Source of the DNA: Ichthyophis bannanicus
Taxonomy: Eukaryota; Chordata; Amphibia; Gymnophiona; Ichthyophiidae
Direction: 5' to 3'
Length of the DNA stretch: 64,000 nucleotides
Assembly (NCBI GenBank): GCA_033557465.1
Contig: CM066035.1
Coordinates: 901,821,309 to 901,885,308 of the forward strand
Shown here piece by piece: positions 29,750-41,100 of this stretch (positions are counted from its first letter, which is position 1; each line of letters starts with the position of its first letter). The position numbers and the translations under genes are program-made. Below the pieces are notes generated by a model that was given only the letters and a program-made list of their open reading frames with translations, was not told the origin of the DNA and did not search any database.

Positions 29750-30616
29750 CTGTTACATGCACGATTTTCTCCCAGTTGGTGAGTGGTCTTACGTGTGTAC
29801 TAGGTGCAAGGAACTCTTTGCTCTCAGGGAAAGCGTCTGATCTCTGTAGGCTAGAGTAGCAGACTTGGAGGACATAAGGAAGGCAGAGAGGTATATAGAA
29901 GAGACCTACAGGGACGTAGTGCTGAAGCCCCACCTACAGACTGGCAGCTTGCTTGTTGCCATGGGGGAGAGAGGTCACATGACAGGCGAGCGTCACTCTC
30001 GTGTGGCAGGAAGTGATCCTGTAGCTAGGACCTGTCCTCCAGATTATATAAAACTCACTTGCACTGATAAGGATTCTCCAGGGCCATGTGCCAAGAGGAA
30101 AAAGTTAGGACAGTTGTTATAGTTGGTGATTCAATCATTAGGCATGTAGATGGCTGGGTGGCTGGTGGACGTGAGGATCGCCTGGTAGCATGCCTGCCTG
30201 GTGTGAAGATAGCAGACCTCAAGTGCCATCTAAACAAGGTTTTAGATAGTGCTGGGGAGGAGCCTGCTGTCTTGGTACATGTTGGTACCGATGATATAGG
30301 AAAGTGCGGGAGGGAGGTTCTGGAGGCCAAATTTAGGCTCTTAGATAGGAAGTTGAAATCTAGAACTTCCAGGGCAGCATTCTCTGAAATGCTTTCCATT
30401 CCACACTCAGGACCAAAAAGACAGGCAGAGCTCTGTAGTCTCAATGTGTGGATGAGATTATGGTGCAAGGAAGAGGATTTTAGATTTGTTAGGAACTGGC
30501 CAGCATTCTGGGGAAAGGATGGACTTTTACGAAGGGATGGGCTCCACCTTAATCGTGATGTAACCTGGCTGTTGGCATTAATCTTTAAAAAGGAGAGAGA
30601 GCAGCTTTTAAACTAG
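29750..30616 (+). pseudogene. CR1 ORF1, with SGNH/GDSL esterase-like domain, broken
   Basis: An N-terminal segment YVCTRCKELFALRESV is followed by LEDIRKAERYIEETY, both typical of vertebrate CR1 ORF1. From 30086 the frame is open for 176 codons with TVVIVGDSIIRHVDG, HVGTDDIGKCG and RRDGLHLNRD, corresponding to the Ser, Gly-Thr-Asn and Asp-His blocks of SGNH hydrolases (Asn is Asp here). In CR1, ORF1 acts in the ribonucleoprotein. Earlier frameshifts and stops make it a pseudogene; it ends at TAG 30614-30616. Confidence 0.8.
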
Positions 30617-30839
30617 ATAATAGGAGAAAGCCGACAGTTATCCAAGAGCGCATAGTTTGGAAGGGTGTGTTCTTGAAAGTTACTAGCAAAAGGAGGAAGT
30701 TGGGCCTTCCTGACAGAGAGATTCCAATAAGGATAAAAGTAACAGAGCAGACAGATCTGAAAGATTCCAAATTACCCCTGTCTACTGATAATATGATATA
30801 CATATGAATAACATATATCCTCTAAAATGCCTGTATGCA

Positions 30840-32200
30840 AATGCTAGAAATCTAAAAATAATATGGGAGATTTAGAATATATAGCACTAAATGAGAGGTT
30901 AGATATGATTGGTATCTCAGAGACCTGGTGGAAGGAGGACAACCGGTGGGAAACTGATACCTGGGTACAAACTATATCGCAATGATAGAGTAGATCAGAT
31001 TGGTGGAGGGGTTGCACTCTATGTTAGAGAGGGCAGTGAGTCACACAGGATTAAAATTTTGCAGGAAACAAAATACACTGTAGAATCTCTATGGTTAGAA
31101 ATTCCATGTGAAAAGGGGAAGGTGATGGCAGTGAGGGTATACTACCGACCACCTGGCCAGAATGAACAAATGAATGATGAAATGCTCAAAGAAATCGGCA
31201 AAGCTAACAAAAGTTGTTAAGTGCTGTTGATTGATGGCGATCCTCTGGATAGTTGTCCTAAACTGTGTTCGGTCTTCAGTCAGGTGGCTCATTGTTGATA
31301 GAATGACACCCATAGCTGCTGTTATTGTTTCAATCCATCTCATTGCTGGCCTTCCTCTTTTGCATTCACCTTCTACCTTGCCATGCATGATGTCTTTCTC
31401 TAACAATCTCTCTCTTCGCATGATGTGTCCAAAGTATGAAAGTCGAAGTCTTTTGACATAATAATGGGTGCTTTCAATTACTCCGGAATTGACTGGGTCA
31501 GTGTCACAGCAGGACATGCTAGGGAGATAAAGGTTCTAGATGTAATAAATGACTGCTTCTTGAAGCAGCTGGTTCATGAACTGACAAGAGCGGAAGCTAT
31601 TTTGGGCCTAGACCTTAGTGAAGCACAGGATCTGATGCAAGAGAGAAGGGTGTTGGGGCCACTTGGCAATAATGATCATAGCATGATCACATTTGATAAA
31701 TGGAGGGAGGACAGCAAGGAAATCCACAGTACTACCTTTTAACTTTCAAAAGGGAGACTATGATAAAATGAGGAAAATAGTTAAAAAACAAAAAACAAAA
31801 AACTAAACTAAACTAAAAAGAGCTGCTGCAGAGGTTAAAGATTTACATCAAGCATTGGCATTGTTTAAAAATACTGTCTTGGAAGCCCAGACCAGTTGTA
31901 TTCCATGCTTTAGGAAAAGTGGAAGGAAGGCCAAAAATCTGCCGTCATGGTTTAATGATAAGGTCAGAGAGGCTGTTGTAGCCAAAAAAGCATCTTTCAG
32001 AAAATGGAAAAAGGAGCCAAATGACGAAATTAGGAAATATAAGCACTGGCAAGGCATTGATAAGGCAGGTAGAGAGAGATTTTGAAAAAAAACTTGCTGT
32101 GGAAGCAAAAGTGCATAATTAAAAACTTTCAAGTACAGTCATAGCAAAAAACCTGTGAGAGAGTCAGACCATTAGATGATAGATGGGTAAAAGGGGCACT
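30840..32200 (+). pseudogene. CR1 ORF2, apurinic-like endonuclease and linker, broken
   Basis: Endonuclease blocks readable across frames are NARNLK, an ETWW-containing segment, GYKLYRNDRVDQIGGGVA, VYYRPPGQN, and, after the RTE insertion, MGAFNYSGIDW and a NDHSMITF-type end. A Lys-rich linker (about 31855-32085) leads towards an RT domain that is absent. It is degenerate and not functional. Confidence 0.78.
31213..31454 (-). mobile_element. BovB-like RTE LINE, 3' end fragment
   Basis: Closely similar to the 3' end of the full-length element at 38140-38395, in the same orientation, including the GTTGTTAAGTGC tail. Antisense reading gives RLRLSYFGHIMRRERLLEKD. Inserted within CR1 endonuclease sequence. 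Confidence 0.85.
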
Positions 32201-32225
32201 AAGAGGGAACAAGGCCATAGGATTG

Positions 32226-32935
32226 CACAATACTCCAAATGAAATCTCACCAAAGACTTATGCAGAGGCACAATCATCGCTGTTTTATTGCTGGCTCTTC
32301 CTCTCTTGTACACCCAAGCATCTTTCTGGCTTTTGCCGTCACATTTTCTGCCTGTTTAACCACTTTAATATAATCAGAAACAATCATCCTTAGGACCTGC
32401 TCTTCTTTCATGGACAGAACTTCACCCCATATACTGTACATCTCCCTTGGATTTTGCAGTTCAAATGAATGACCCCCGCATTTTTTAGCATTAAATCTCA
32501 GCTGCCATTTTCTGAACCATTCTTTAAAGTTTTCTAGATCCCTCCTCATGTTATCTAACACCTTCCTGGGTGTCTATCCTCTTGCAGATTTTGGTATCAA
32601 GCCTTATCTGACAGGTCTTCCACAATGTCACTTACAAAAATGTTAAAAATAATTGTAACAAGGACAGCTCTCTGTGACACTCCACTGGTAATGTCCTTCT
32701 CAGAATGAGCTCCATTTACCTATACCCTTTGTTGCCTCCCACTCAACCAGTTTCTAACCCCGTCAGTCTCTTTGGGGGTCTATCCCTAAGGTGCTCAATT
32801 TATTTATAAGTCGCCTGTGTAGAACAGTGTCAAAAGCTTTACTTAAATCGAAGTACATCTCATTTAGCGCTCTCCCTCAGTCCAACTCTCTAGTCATCCA
32901 GTCAAAGAAATTAATCAGAATGATGACAAAACATG
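32226..32935 (-). mobile_element. CR1 LINE, RT-domain fragment, inverted
   Basis: Minus-strand reading has FDLSKAFDTV (RT motif A), a GVSQRAVL block corresponding to [11 protein letters not shown], and RDLENFKEWFRKWQLRFNAKKC. At 32226 it ends within HKSLVRFHLEYC, exactly where the + strand CR1 portion stops. It contains many stops. Confidence 0.8.
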
Positions 32936-33305
32936 CTTCTAAGGTTTTGCCCGTTTTCTCAAAAGCATAGCCTTTCTTACAATGTTCCACTCAGTGACTC
33001 TCCAGTCAGAGGGAAACTCATACTCTTTGCCTAAAATTTGGCCCCTTGTAACCTCTGATTCTTGGGTTCTAAAAATAGTTGGAAAAGGGTAAAGATTTTG
33101 CCTGTTGAAACTCTCTAAATTGTCCACCTAGGGGCCATTCCTTTTCCCCTCGGCATCAGAATGTGCTGCTTCAGGAAATTAATGCCCTTTTGCATCGCAA
33201 TTGAGCCGGTCCTGCCAGGGCTGGAAGTGTGAGGATTTTATTTGAGGTACTTCTGTTCCTCAAAAAGACAGGGGGGATTCTGTTCCATCTGAGCCCTAAA
33301 AGACC

Positions 33306-33636
33306 TGAACAAGAGGGTCAGCCCAAGGGTTTCTGCTATGCTGTCCGAGTTGCCCCCCTTCCGAGCCGTACCACGCTGCAGCCCCCCACTGCCACCGATT
33401 CTGTCGGGGGGGGGGGGGGGTCGGGGTCTCAGCTTTGTGTGGCAACAGTCCGTGTCAGGTCATGTGCTTCAGCACACATGCCCTACCGCTTCTGACCCCC
33501 CTCCGACACATCTTTCTGTTGGAGGTGAGTCAGAAGCAGCAGGCCATGTGTGCCGAAGCACATGGCCTGCTGTGGGCACTGTGCTGTGCCACTCTAGGTG
33601 GTCACCTAGCCTGCCTAGTGGACAGGTCGGCCTTCT
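33306..33636. mobile_element. Foldback-containing insertion in ancient pol
   Basis: Pol homology breaks near 33306 (after KRPEQ) and resumes at 33636 (LNKYLV). The intervening DNA is GC-rich, has a poly-G run near 33408-33420 and a 50-nt inverted repeat at 33459-33566. It is probably a small non-autonomous DNA element; the class is not determined. Confidence 0.5.
33459..33566. repeat. 50-nt inverted repeat with 8-nt loop
   Basis: Arms 33459-33508 and 33517-33566 match at 42 of 50 positions by hand alignment. The strongest pairing is between CATGTGCTTCAGCACACATG and its counterpart at 33545-33564. Confidence 0.8.
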
Positions 33637-33900
33637 GAACAAGTATTTGGTCAGAGAAGAGTTCAGGATGGTTTCTCTATACACCCTTTTCCCTGAAAGG
33701 GAGACTGGCTGTGTTCTCTAGATCTAAAAGATACTTACACCACATAAAGATACCTCTTGTGGGTGGGATGTACCTCAGATTTGTCATGGGGAAACACTTC
33801 CAGTACCTCATACTGCCTTTTGGCCTTACATAAGCTCATCCGGTTTTCACCAAATGCCTAGCCTGTAGTAGCAGTGTTTCTACACAGACTAGGAATACAT

Positions 33901-34164
33901 TTTATTTATTTAACATTTCTTATATACTGCCTTTCATGATATCAAGGTGGTTTACATTGAACAAGGCATTATAACTTGGAGATAACTATTTTACAGGGAA
34001 CATGGGCAATGGAGGGTTAAGTGGCTTGCCCAAGACCACAAGGAGCACCTGTGGGACTAGAAACCCCAGTCCTTCCTGCCCAAGGTTGCTGTCCTCTATT
34101 GGGATTTGAACCCCTGACTTTCCGGCCTGAGGTAACTTGCCCCAACCACTAGGCCACTCCTCCC
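33901..34164 (-). mobile_element. tRNA-type SINE with TACAT target duplication
   Basis: On the minus strand it begins GGAGGAGTGGCCTAGTGG (A-box region), has GGGGTTCAAATCCC (B box), a body with GGGCAAGCCACTTAACC and an AT-rich (TAAA)n end, i.e. pol III promoter plus LINE-like tail. TACAT occurs at 33896-33900 and 34165-34169. The same family is at 45014-45425. Confidence 0.8.
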
Positions 34165-35377
34165 TACATGTGTTTCCCTATTTGGATGATCAGCTATGCA
34201 AGAGTGCCACTTCGGAAGGATCTTGGGTATCAATGCGTATCACTACTGGATGCTGGAACTACTGGGATTTGTCATCAATTATCCTAAGTACCATCTTAAT
34301 CCATCACAACAATTGGAGTCTATAGGAGCTCTGCTGGACATAATTTTAGCAAAAGTTTCTTCTGCATGACCAACTCAACCACTTGGTAGTGATATTAACA
34401 AAAGTTCAAAAGAGTCTGTAAAGAACAGCATGCAGCATGTTGAAAATGTTGAGCCATATGGCCTCAATGGCACAAATGAGACTGTCTCAGTTGACCCTGA
34501 TAACTCAGTGGACCCAAGCCACTGGAAGACTCAGTGATGTTCTCTCTGTCACTCCACACTCAGGGCATTTTAGTACTCTCAAGAAATTCTCCAACAGACC
34601 AACTTCTTGGAACTGAGAGCAATAGCAAAAAGTCGTAAGAGCCTTCATACATAGGTTGATGAACCAAATTGTGATGATTCAGACAGACAATCATGTTTTA
34701 CATCAATAAACAAGGAGAAACTGGTTCGTACTTCTGTGTTGGGCGACACACTGTGGAACATTGTCTTTTTTCAGGGTCACATATCTACCTGGTGAGCAAA
34801 TAATTTGTCGGACAGATTGAATCATATTCATCAACATCACAAATGGATAGGGATGTGGCCCTCTACATCTTTCAGAAGTGGGGCACCTCCTCAGTAGACC
34901 TTGCCACTCCTCAGAATGCCCAGGTAACTCATTTCTGCCCCAGAGTGGGAACACAACGCAAACTAACCTTTAATGCTTGCCTCCTTATTGGGAGGGGGGA
35001 GAGAGTCTTCTGTATGTGTATCTTCCAATATCTGTCATTGGAAAGACCCTCCTTAAACTCAGAGGCAGAGTGATTCCCATCACTCTTTATTGGCCCCAAA
35101 AGCCTTGGTTCCCTTGCCTCCTGGAACTCTGCATCTGGGAACTACTATGCCGGGGTCATGCATCAACTCTAATTTTGCAGAAGAGTGGCAGTGTTGCATC
35201 CCAACATCAAGTCATTGTCCCTCACAACTTGGATGCTGGGAAGCTAACATTGTCTTTCCTTAACCTGCCCATATTTTTTACATCCTTTTGACATCCAGGA
35301 GAGCCTCTACTGTACAAGGAGGTCTTACAGTATGCTTTCAAGTGGATGAGGCTTGGTGTGAGAGGTAGGCCGTAGAT

Positions 35378-36719
35378 CAGTGGTTCTCAACCTTTTTTGT
35401 ACCGTGACCCCTTTTACCATTGGTCAACTTGTGATGACCCCAATGATAAAATCAAATGTGTCTCTCTTCCTTTACCGTTAACGCATTGTCGCTGTCATCA
35501 TTTGTTGAATTATTAATATTTTATAGGCTTTTGCAATATGTTTTTATTTATAAAATTTACTTATTTAAACCACAATAATTAATCACAATAACAGGTAACA
35601 ATATTATGATTTTGTAGTCAAATCACTAATATGAAATAGTTATTTTTTCTACCTTTGTTGTTTGACCAATTTATTCTCTGATCATGCTGGTCCCGATCTG
35701 AGGCTTCTGCTTTCTTGTCTTCTCTTAGCTCTCTTTCTGTGGTCTATGGTCCATCTGCCATTTCTTATCTCTTCTTTCGTTTTCTTCACTTCTTTCCGCA
35801 GCCTATTTCCAGTCCCAGTAACCCTCCCCAGTATCAGCCTCTTTCCAGTCCTCACTCCCAGTACCTTCCATTGTCAACTTGCATTCCCATGACTGCCACT
35901 GGTGTCCATTCCCTTCCAGTCCCCCTCCTTCCCCACTGACCAGTCCCTTCTAGTACAAATACCATGGCAGCCCCTCTCAGATCCACTCCCTTCCAGTTCC
36001 ATTCTCCCATCCCCTCGTATCAGCCCATTTGTAGCCTTAGCCCCCAGTTTTCTTCCAGGGCCAGCAGCTCTATCCTCCCCTCCCCACCATCAGCCCATTC
36101 CCAGTTGAAGCCTCCCAATCAGCTCACTTCCACTGCTAGTCCCCCCTCAACCCCATTACCAGTGCTATCCTCCCCTAATCAGCCCAATACCAGTCCTACC
36201 CCCTATCAGCTCATTAACAGTCCTAGCCTCCTCTAATCAGCCCATTTCCAGTCATAGCCCCCCGATCAGCTCATTTCCAATGCTAGCCTCCCAACTTCCT
36301 TTGGAGGCGGGGCAATGCTGCACCGAGCCCCTCGAGAGACAGACAGACTCCGCAACGGCTTCACAGGCACAGCAGCGGTTCCCTAAGAGGCAGGGAGCCG
36401 CGGCTAGCTGAAGAACAGGGTAGTAGCAGGCAGTGGTAAACAACTTCCTTTGGAGGCGGGGCAATGCTGCACTGAGCCCGTCTAGAGACGGGAAGGCTCC
36501 GCAACATTTTCACAGCCACAGCCGCGGTTCCCTAAGAGGCAGGGAGCCGCTGCTGCAGAAGATTGAAGGAGGTGAGTTTGCTGCTGCCGAGAAGTGGACT
36601 CGGCAGCGGCAGCAATTTATGCGCTTTTTAATTTTTTTTTTAACTTGGAGTGAGGCGACCCCTGCTAAATCCTGTGGCGACCCCCATGGGGCTCATGACC
36701 CACAGGTTGAGAACTGCTG
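35378..36719. mobile_element. hAT-type DNA transposon, non-autonomous, SPIN-like termini
   Basis: Left terminus CAGTGGTTCTCAACCT and right terminus, inverted, CAGCAGTTCTCAACCT. The 8-bp flanks CCGTAGAT (35370-35377) and CCTTAGAT (36720-36727) differ by one base, as expected for a hAT target duplication. The termini and subterminal GACCCC repeats resemble those I know from SPIN/Charlie hAT families. No transposase is seen; the interior is pyrimidine-rich and carries a tandem duplication. Confidence 0.85.
36293..36590. repeat. 149-bp tandem duplication inside the hAT element
   Basis: AACTTCCTTTGGAGGCGGGG begins at 36293 and again at 36442, and similarity runs through CCCTAAGAGGCAGGGAGCCG in both units. 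Confidence 0.85.
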
Positions 36720-37453
36720 CCTTAGATCCTTTCACATGTACCACACAAACACTGCTTGAAGACCACCTGTGTTTGTCAGAATCTGGGCTGAAGTCTAACT
36801 CTATAAGGGTTCACGTCATCTCATTTGGAGCCTATCTTCATTATGTAGAAGGTAAATCCATCTCTGTACAACATTTAGTTGTTCAGTTAATGCAGGACTT
36901 GCTATTTTTCAAACCACGTCTCAAGCCACCTGCTATTTCTTGGGACCACAGTTCTGACACAGCTGATGAAAACTCCTTTCGAGCCACTCAGTACCTGTCC
37001 TCTGAAGTTTATGACCTGAAAGGTTGTTGTCTTAGTGGTGGTCACTTCTGCATGCAGATTGAGTGAACAGACCTTGTAAGTTAATTCAACTTGTACAAAG
37101 TTCTTCCATGGCAGGGTGGTGTTTCGCACTGATCCTAAGTTCCTTCTAAAGATGGTGTTGGACTCCACCTTACATCAGTCGGTTTTTCTACTAATCTTTT
37201 TCCCAAAGCCCTATTCTCACAAAATGGAAGATGCACTGCACATGCTGGACTGTAAGAGAGCAACGACCTTCTATTTGGAGCTGACTAAAGCCTTCAGAAA
37301 GTCCATCCAACCTTTTATTTCTTTTGATCTCATCAAGCTAGTGGCTGCTGTCTCCAAACTCCCTCTCTCAGTTTGGCTAGCAGATTGCATCTCTTTCACT
37401 TATGCCCAGACAAGCTTGAGCCTTGTGGACCATGTCATGACTCATAATGTCAG

Positions 37454-37863
37454 TTGTTTACGTAGATTGGTTGTTTATATCATCAAAAAGTAGAAAAAGT
37501 AGAAAGAGTAGAGGACACACAATGAAGTTACAATGCAACCCATTTAAGACTAATAAGAGAGAATATTTTTTTACTCAACATGTAATCAAATTCTGGAATT
37601 CGTTACTGGAGGATATAGTAAAAGCTATTAGTGTACCTGGGTTTAAAAAAGGTTTGGACAAGTTCCTGGAGCTAAGGTTCATAAACCATTATTAAAGGGG
37701 ACCTGGGAAATCCACTAATTACCCCTGGAACAAGCATTGTAGAACCTGTGTGCCTCTTTGGGAACCTGCCAGGTACTTGTGGCCTGGATTGACAACTGTT
37801 GGAAACACAATACTGGTCTTGATGGACCTTGGTCTGACCTGAGTAAGGCATTTCTTATGTTCT
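37454..37863 (+). mobile_element. CR1 LINE 3' end with target duplication
   Basis: Carries the typical 3' stretch (CCTGGGTTTAAAAAAGG, TTGATGGACCTTGGTCTGA) and ends TTCTTATGTTCTT, the CR1 octamer-type tail. TAATGTCAG occurs at 37445-37453 and 37864-37872, splitting the HNVRAM codons of the ancient YR. Confidence 0.88.
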
Positions 37864-38139
37864 TAATGTCAGAGCTATGGCTTCCTCAGTGGCCCACTTT
37901 GGCCCAGTCTCCATAAATTTGCAAGGCTGCAATGTGGACAGTGGTTCACACTTTCACTTTTCACTATTGTCTGGATGTGAACTCCCCGATGCGAGAGCAG
38001 ATTTGGCCAATCATTACTGCTGAATCTTTTCGGGGATTAGAACCTATTTCCATTCCCCCTAGGCCTATATTTCTTTCTGTTCAGGCTACCTCAAAATGAA
38101 AATAAATAATAAAAAGAACAAAACTTAACAACAAAAGGT

Positions 38140-41100
38140 TTGTTGTTGTTAAGTGCCGTCGAGTCGGCGTCGACTCATGGCGACCCTCTGGATAGCTATC
38201 TTAAATTGTGTTCGGTCTTCAGTCAGGCGGCTCATTGTTGACAGACTGGTACCCGTAGCTGCTGTTATTGTATTGATCCATCTCATTGCTGGCCTTCCTC
38301 TTTTGCGTTGACCTTCTATCTTGCCAAGCATGATGTCTTTCTCTAATGATCTCTCTCTTCTCATGGTGTGTCCAAAGTATGAAAGTCGAAGTCTTGTCAT
38401 CTGAGCTTCTAAAGAAAGCTTAGGTTTGGTCTCCTCTAGTACCGACTGGTTTGTTCTTCGGGCAGTCCATGGTATACACAGTATTCGCCGCCAGCACCAT
38501 AATTCAAAGGCATCAATTTTCTTCCTGTCTGTCTTTTTCACTGTCCAGCTTTCACATCCATATGATGTTATTGAAAATACCATGGCTTGAACATGTCGAA
38601 TCTTTGTATGGAGAGAGACATCCTCTGCTCTTGAGAATCTTATCTAGGTCTTTCATAGCCATTCTGCCAAGAGCAATGCGTCGTTTGATTTCTTGACTGC
38701 TTGTTGCTTCTTTATTGATAGTTGATCCAAGTAGGTTAAAGTTGTTCACAATTTCAATTTCTTCTCCTTCAATGATGAACCTGTTGATTATGCCAGTTGT
38801 CATGATCTTTGTCTTCTTTACATTAAGGTGCAGGCCCATTTTGAGACTGTTCTTTGATTGTGAGAAGCAAATGTTTCAGATCATCTTCACTTTCAGCCAG
38901 TAATGTAGTATCATCAGCATAGCGAAGGTTGTTGATGAGTCTTCCACCAATCTTCACACCTCTGTTGTCTTCATACAATCCTGCTTCTCTGATGATTTGT
39001 TCTGCATATAAATTAAACAGGTAGGGGGAAAGTATGCAGCCTTCTCTTACACCTTTGCTTATTTTAAACCATTCTGTTTCTCCTTGTTCCGTTCGAACTG
39101 TTGCTTCTTGATCAATGTACAAATTGCGCAAGAGAACGATCAGGTGTTCTGGTATACCCATGCTTCTTAATGTGGCCCAGAGTTTCTCATGGTTTGCACA
39201 GTCAAAAGCCTTGCTATAGTCGATAAAGCACAAATAGATATCCTTTTGGTATCCTTTAGTCTTTTCAAGGATCCATCTCACATCCGCAATGATGTCTCTC
39301 GTTCCTCGCCCTTTCCTGAACCCTGCTTGCACTTCAGGTAGTTCTTGTTCCAGGTATGGTTGTAGTCTCTTTTGAATAATCTTCAGTAGAATCTTGCTGG
39401 CATGTGGGATCAGAGCGATTGTGCGATAATTTCCACAGTCAGTTGGATCACCTTTCTTTAGTATTGGTATAAACACAGATCTTTTCCAGTCAGTTGGCCA
39501 TGATGTTGTCTTCCATATTTCTTGGCAGAGCCTTGTAAGTATGGTAACAGCTGCATCAGATTGCTGCAATACTTCTATAGGAATGCCATCAGTGCCTGGT
39601 GCTTTGTTCTTTGATAAGGCTTTCAATGCTGCTTCAACTTCTTCTTTCATCACCAATGGTTCCCGATCATAAGGTACAGGTTGAAACGGCTGTTGGTCCA
39701 CTTGATCTTTATCATATAAAAACTCTGTATATTCCTTCCACCTTTTCTTGATCTTCTCAGCATCATTCAACATAGAACCTTGAGCATCTTGTAACATTCC
39801 AATTCGAGGCTGGAACTTTTTCTTTAACTCTCGTAGCTTTAGGAAAGCCGATCTTGTTCTTCCTCTTATAGTTTCTGCTTCTATTTCCTTGCATGCGTCG
39901 TTGTAGTACTTTTCCTTGTCCTGTCTTGCTGCACGTTGGAAATCTCTATTGAGTTCTGCGATTGTCTTTCTTTCTCCTCTGGCTTTAGCTTCTCTGCGTT
40001 TCTGGGCAATTTTCAGAGTTTATTCCATCATCCTTTTTGGCCGTTTTTGCTTTTTCACCTTTTGTAGAGACTTCTCGCTTTCTTCCAACACAACCTTCTT
40101 GATGTCATTCCATAACTCTTCTGGAGCTCTGTCATTTGTATCTAAAGCAGCAAATCGATTTTGCAGGCAGTCTTTAAATTCCAGTGGTATATTCTCAAGG
40201 TGATATTTTGCTGCATTCATGAGTGGTTTGCTCTTTTTCAACTTTAGCTTGAGTTTGCATACTAGTAGTTGATGATCTGTACCACAGTCAGCTCCAGGTT
40301 TTGTCTTGGTTGATGTTATAGAGCTTTTCCATCGTTGACTTCTACAGATGTAGTCAATTTGATTTTTATACAATCCATTGGGTGATGTCCATGTGTACAG
40401 TCGCCGCTTGTGTTGCTGGAAGAAGGTGTTTGAGATGAATAGATCATTGGTCTTGCAGAATTCTATCAGTCTTTCTCCAGCTTCATTTCTGTTGCCAAGT
40501 CCATATTTTCCAACTACTTTGCCTTCTTTGTTGCCAACATTTGCATTCCAGTCACCCATGACTATCAGGATATCCTGTTTGCATGTTCTGTCAATTTCAG
40601 CTTGTACTTGTTCATAGAACTCTTCAATTTCATTCTCTTCTGCAGCTGTTGTTGGGGCATATAATTGAATTATAGTTGTGTTGATAGGCAATCCTCGTAG
40701 ATGAATAGAGATTAAGCGTTCGCTGACTGCATTGTATTTCATTACAGTTCTTGCAAATTTCTTCTTTATTATAAATGCAACACCATTTCTTCTTTGTCTT
40801 TCATTTCCAGCATAGTAGACCATGTGATCATCTGATGCAAAGTGCCCGATGCCAGTCCATTTCAGTTCGCTGACACCCAACAGATCAAGTTGTACATGTT
40901 CCATTTCATTCTTGACCACCTCCAACTTCCCTTGGTTCATGCTTCGTACGGTCCATGTTCCAATGTGTAAGACATCTTTACAGCTTCTGACTCTCATTTC
41001 ATGCGCAGCTACATCAGCAGTCAGACTTCCCGAGGGCTTTGATCCAACCACATCATAAATGCTGGCTTTACTCTGAAAAGTCTTCAGCTCTTCCCCAGTA

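Larger units (their letters stand above)
29691..32225 (+). mobile_element. CR1 LINE, 5' portion (ORF1, endonuclease), degenerate
   Basis: Carries a Cys-containing ORF1 start, an esterase-like ORF1 domain, and the N-terminal endonuclease part of ORF2, in order on the + strand. Interrupted by an RTE fragment at 31213-31454. It stops before the RT domain, where an inverted CR1 RT fragment follows. The 5' boundary is approximate. Confidence 0.8.
33005..35280 (+). pseudogene. pol: Ancient DIRS pol, heavily degraded, interrupted twice
   Basis: Matching blocks in order are EGKLILFA..PLVTSDSWVL near 33010-33090 (compare GGRLALFAH..PLITGDSWVL of copy 1), a LLFLKKTGGI block near 33245, LNKYLVREEFRMVSLYTLFP at 33636-33695, LYLD-type FPYLDDQL at about 34175-34200, RNase H pieces near 34600-34720, and a VDLATPQNAQVTHFC block near 34890 corresponding to DLFASPLNAKLPRFC. 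Insertions at 33306-33636 and 33901-34164 split it. It is far more diverged than the numbered copies. Confidence 0.75.
35281..38045 (+). pseudogene. Ancient DIRS tyrosine recombinase, split by hAT and CR1 insertions
   Basis: Remaining blocks are an AFKWMRLGV-like segment before 35377, SGLKSNSIRVHVISFGAYLHYVEG at about 36785-36855, VVFRTDPKFLLKMV near 37115, FYLELTKAFRKSIQPFISFDL near 37270, and, across the CR1 insertion, HNVRAMASSVAHF followed by a LDVNSP end near 37980. The catalytic Arg block is not clearly preserved. The order agrees with YR of copies 4 and 8. Together with the ancient pol and gag it probably forms one old element. Confidence 0.72.

Noticed and set aside
35662..36236. Overlapping Pro/Ser-rich open frames as a host gene
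   Set aside because: They lie inside the hAT element in pyrimidine-rich repeated sequence (CAGCCCATTTCCAGTCC-type units) in several frames with no motif or splice context.
37485..37515. Short AGAAAAAGT direct repeats as a CRISPR-like array
   Set aside because: Only a few units of simple A/G-rich repeat at the start of a CR1 fragment; no spacers.
40378..41058. Plus-strand frames over the RTE endonuclease
   Set aside because: Shadow frames of the minus-strand endonuclease ORF, which has all catalytic blocks.
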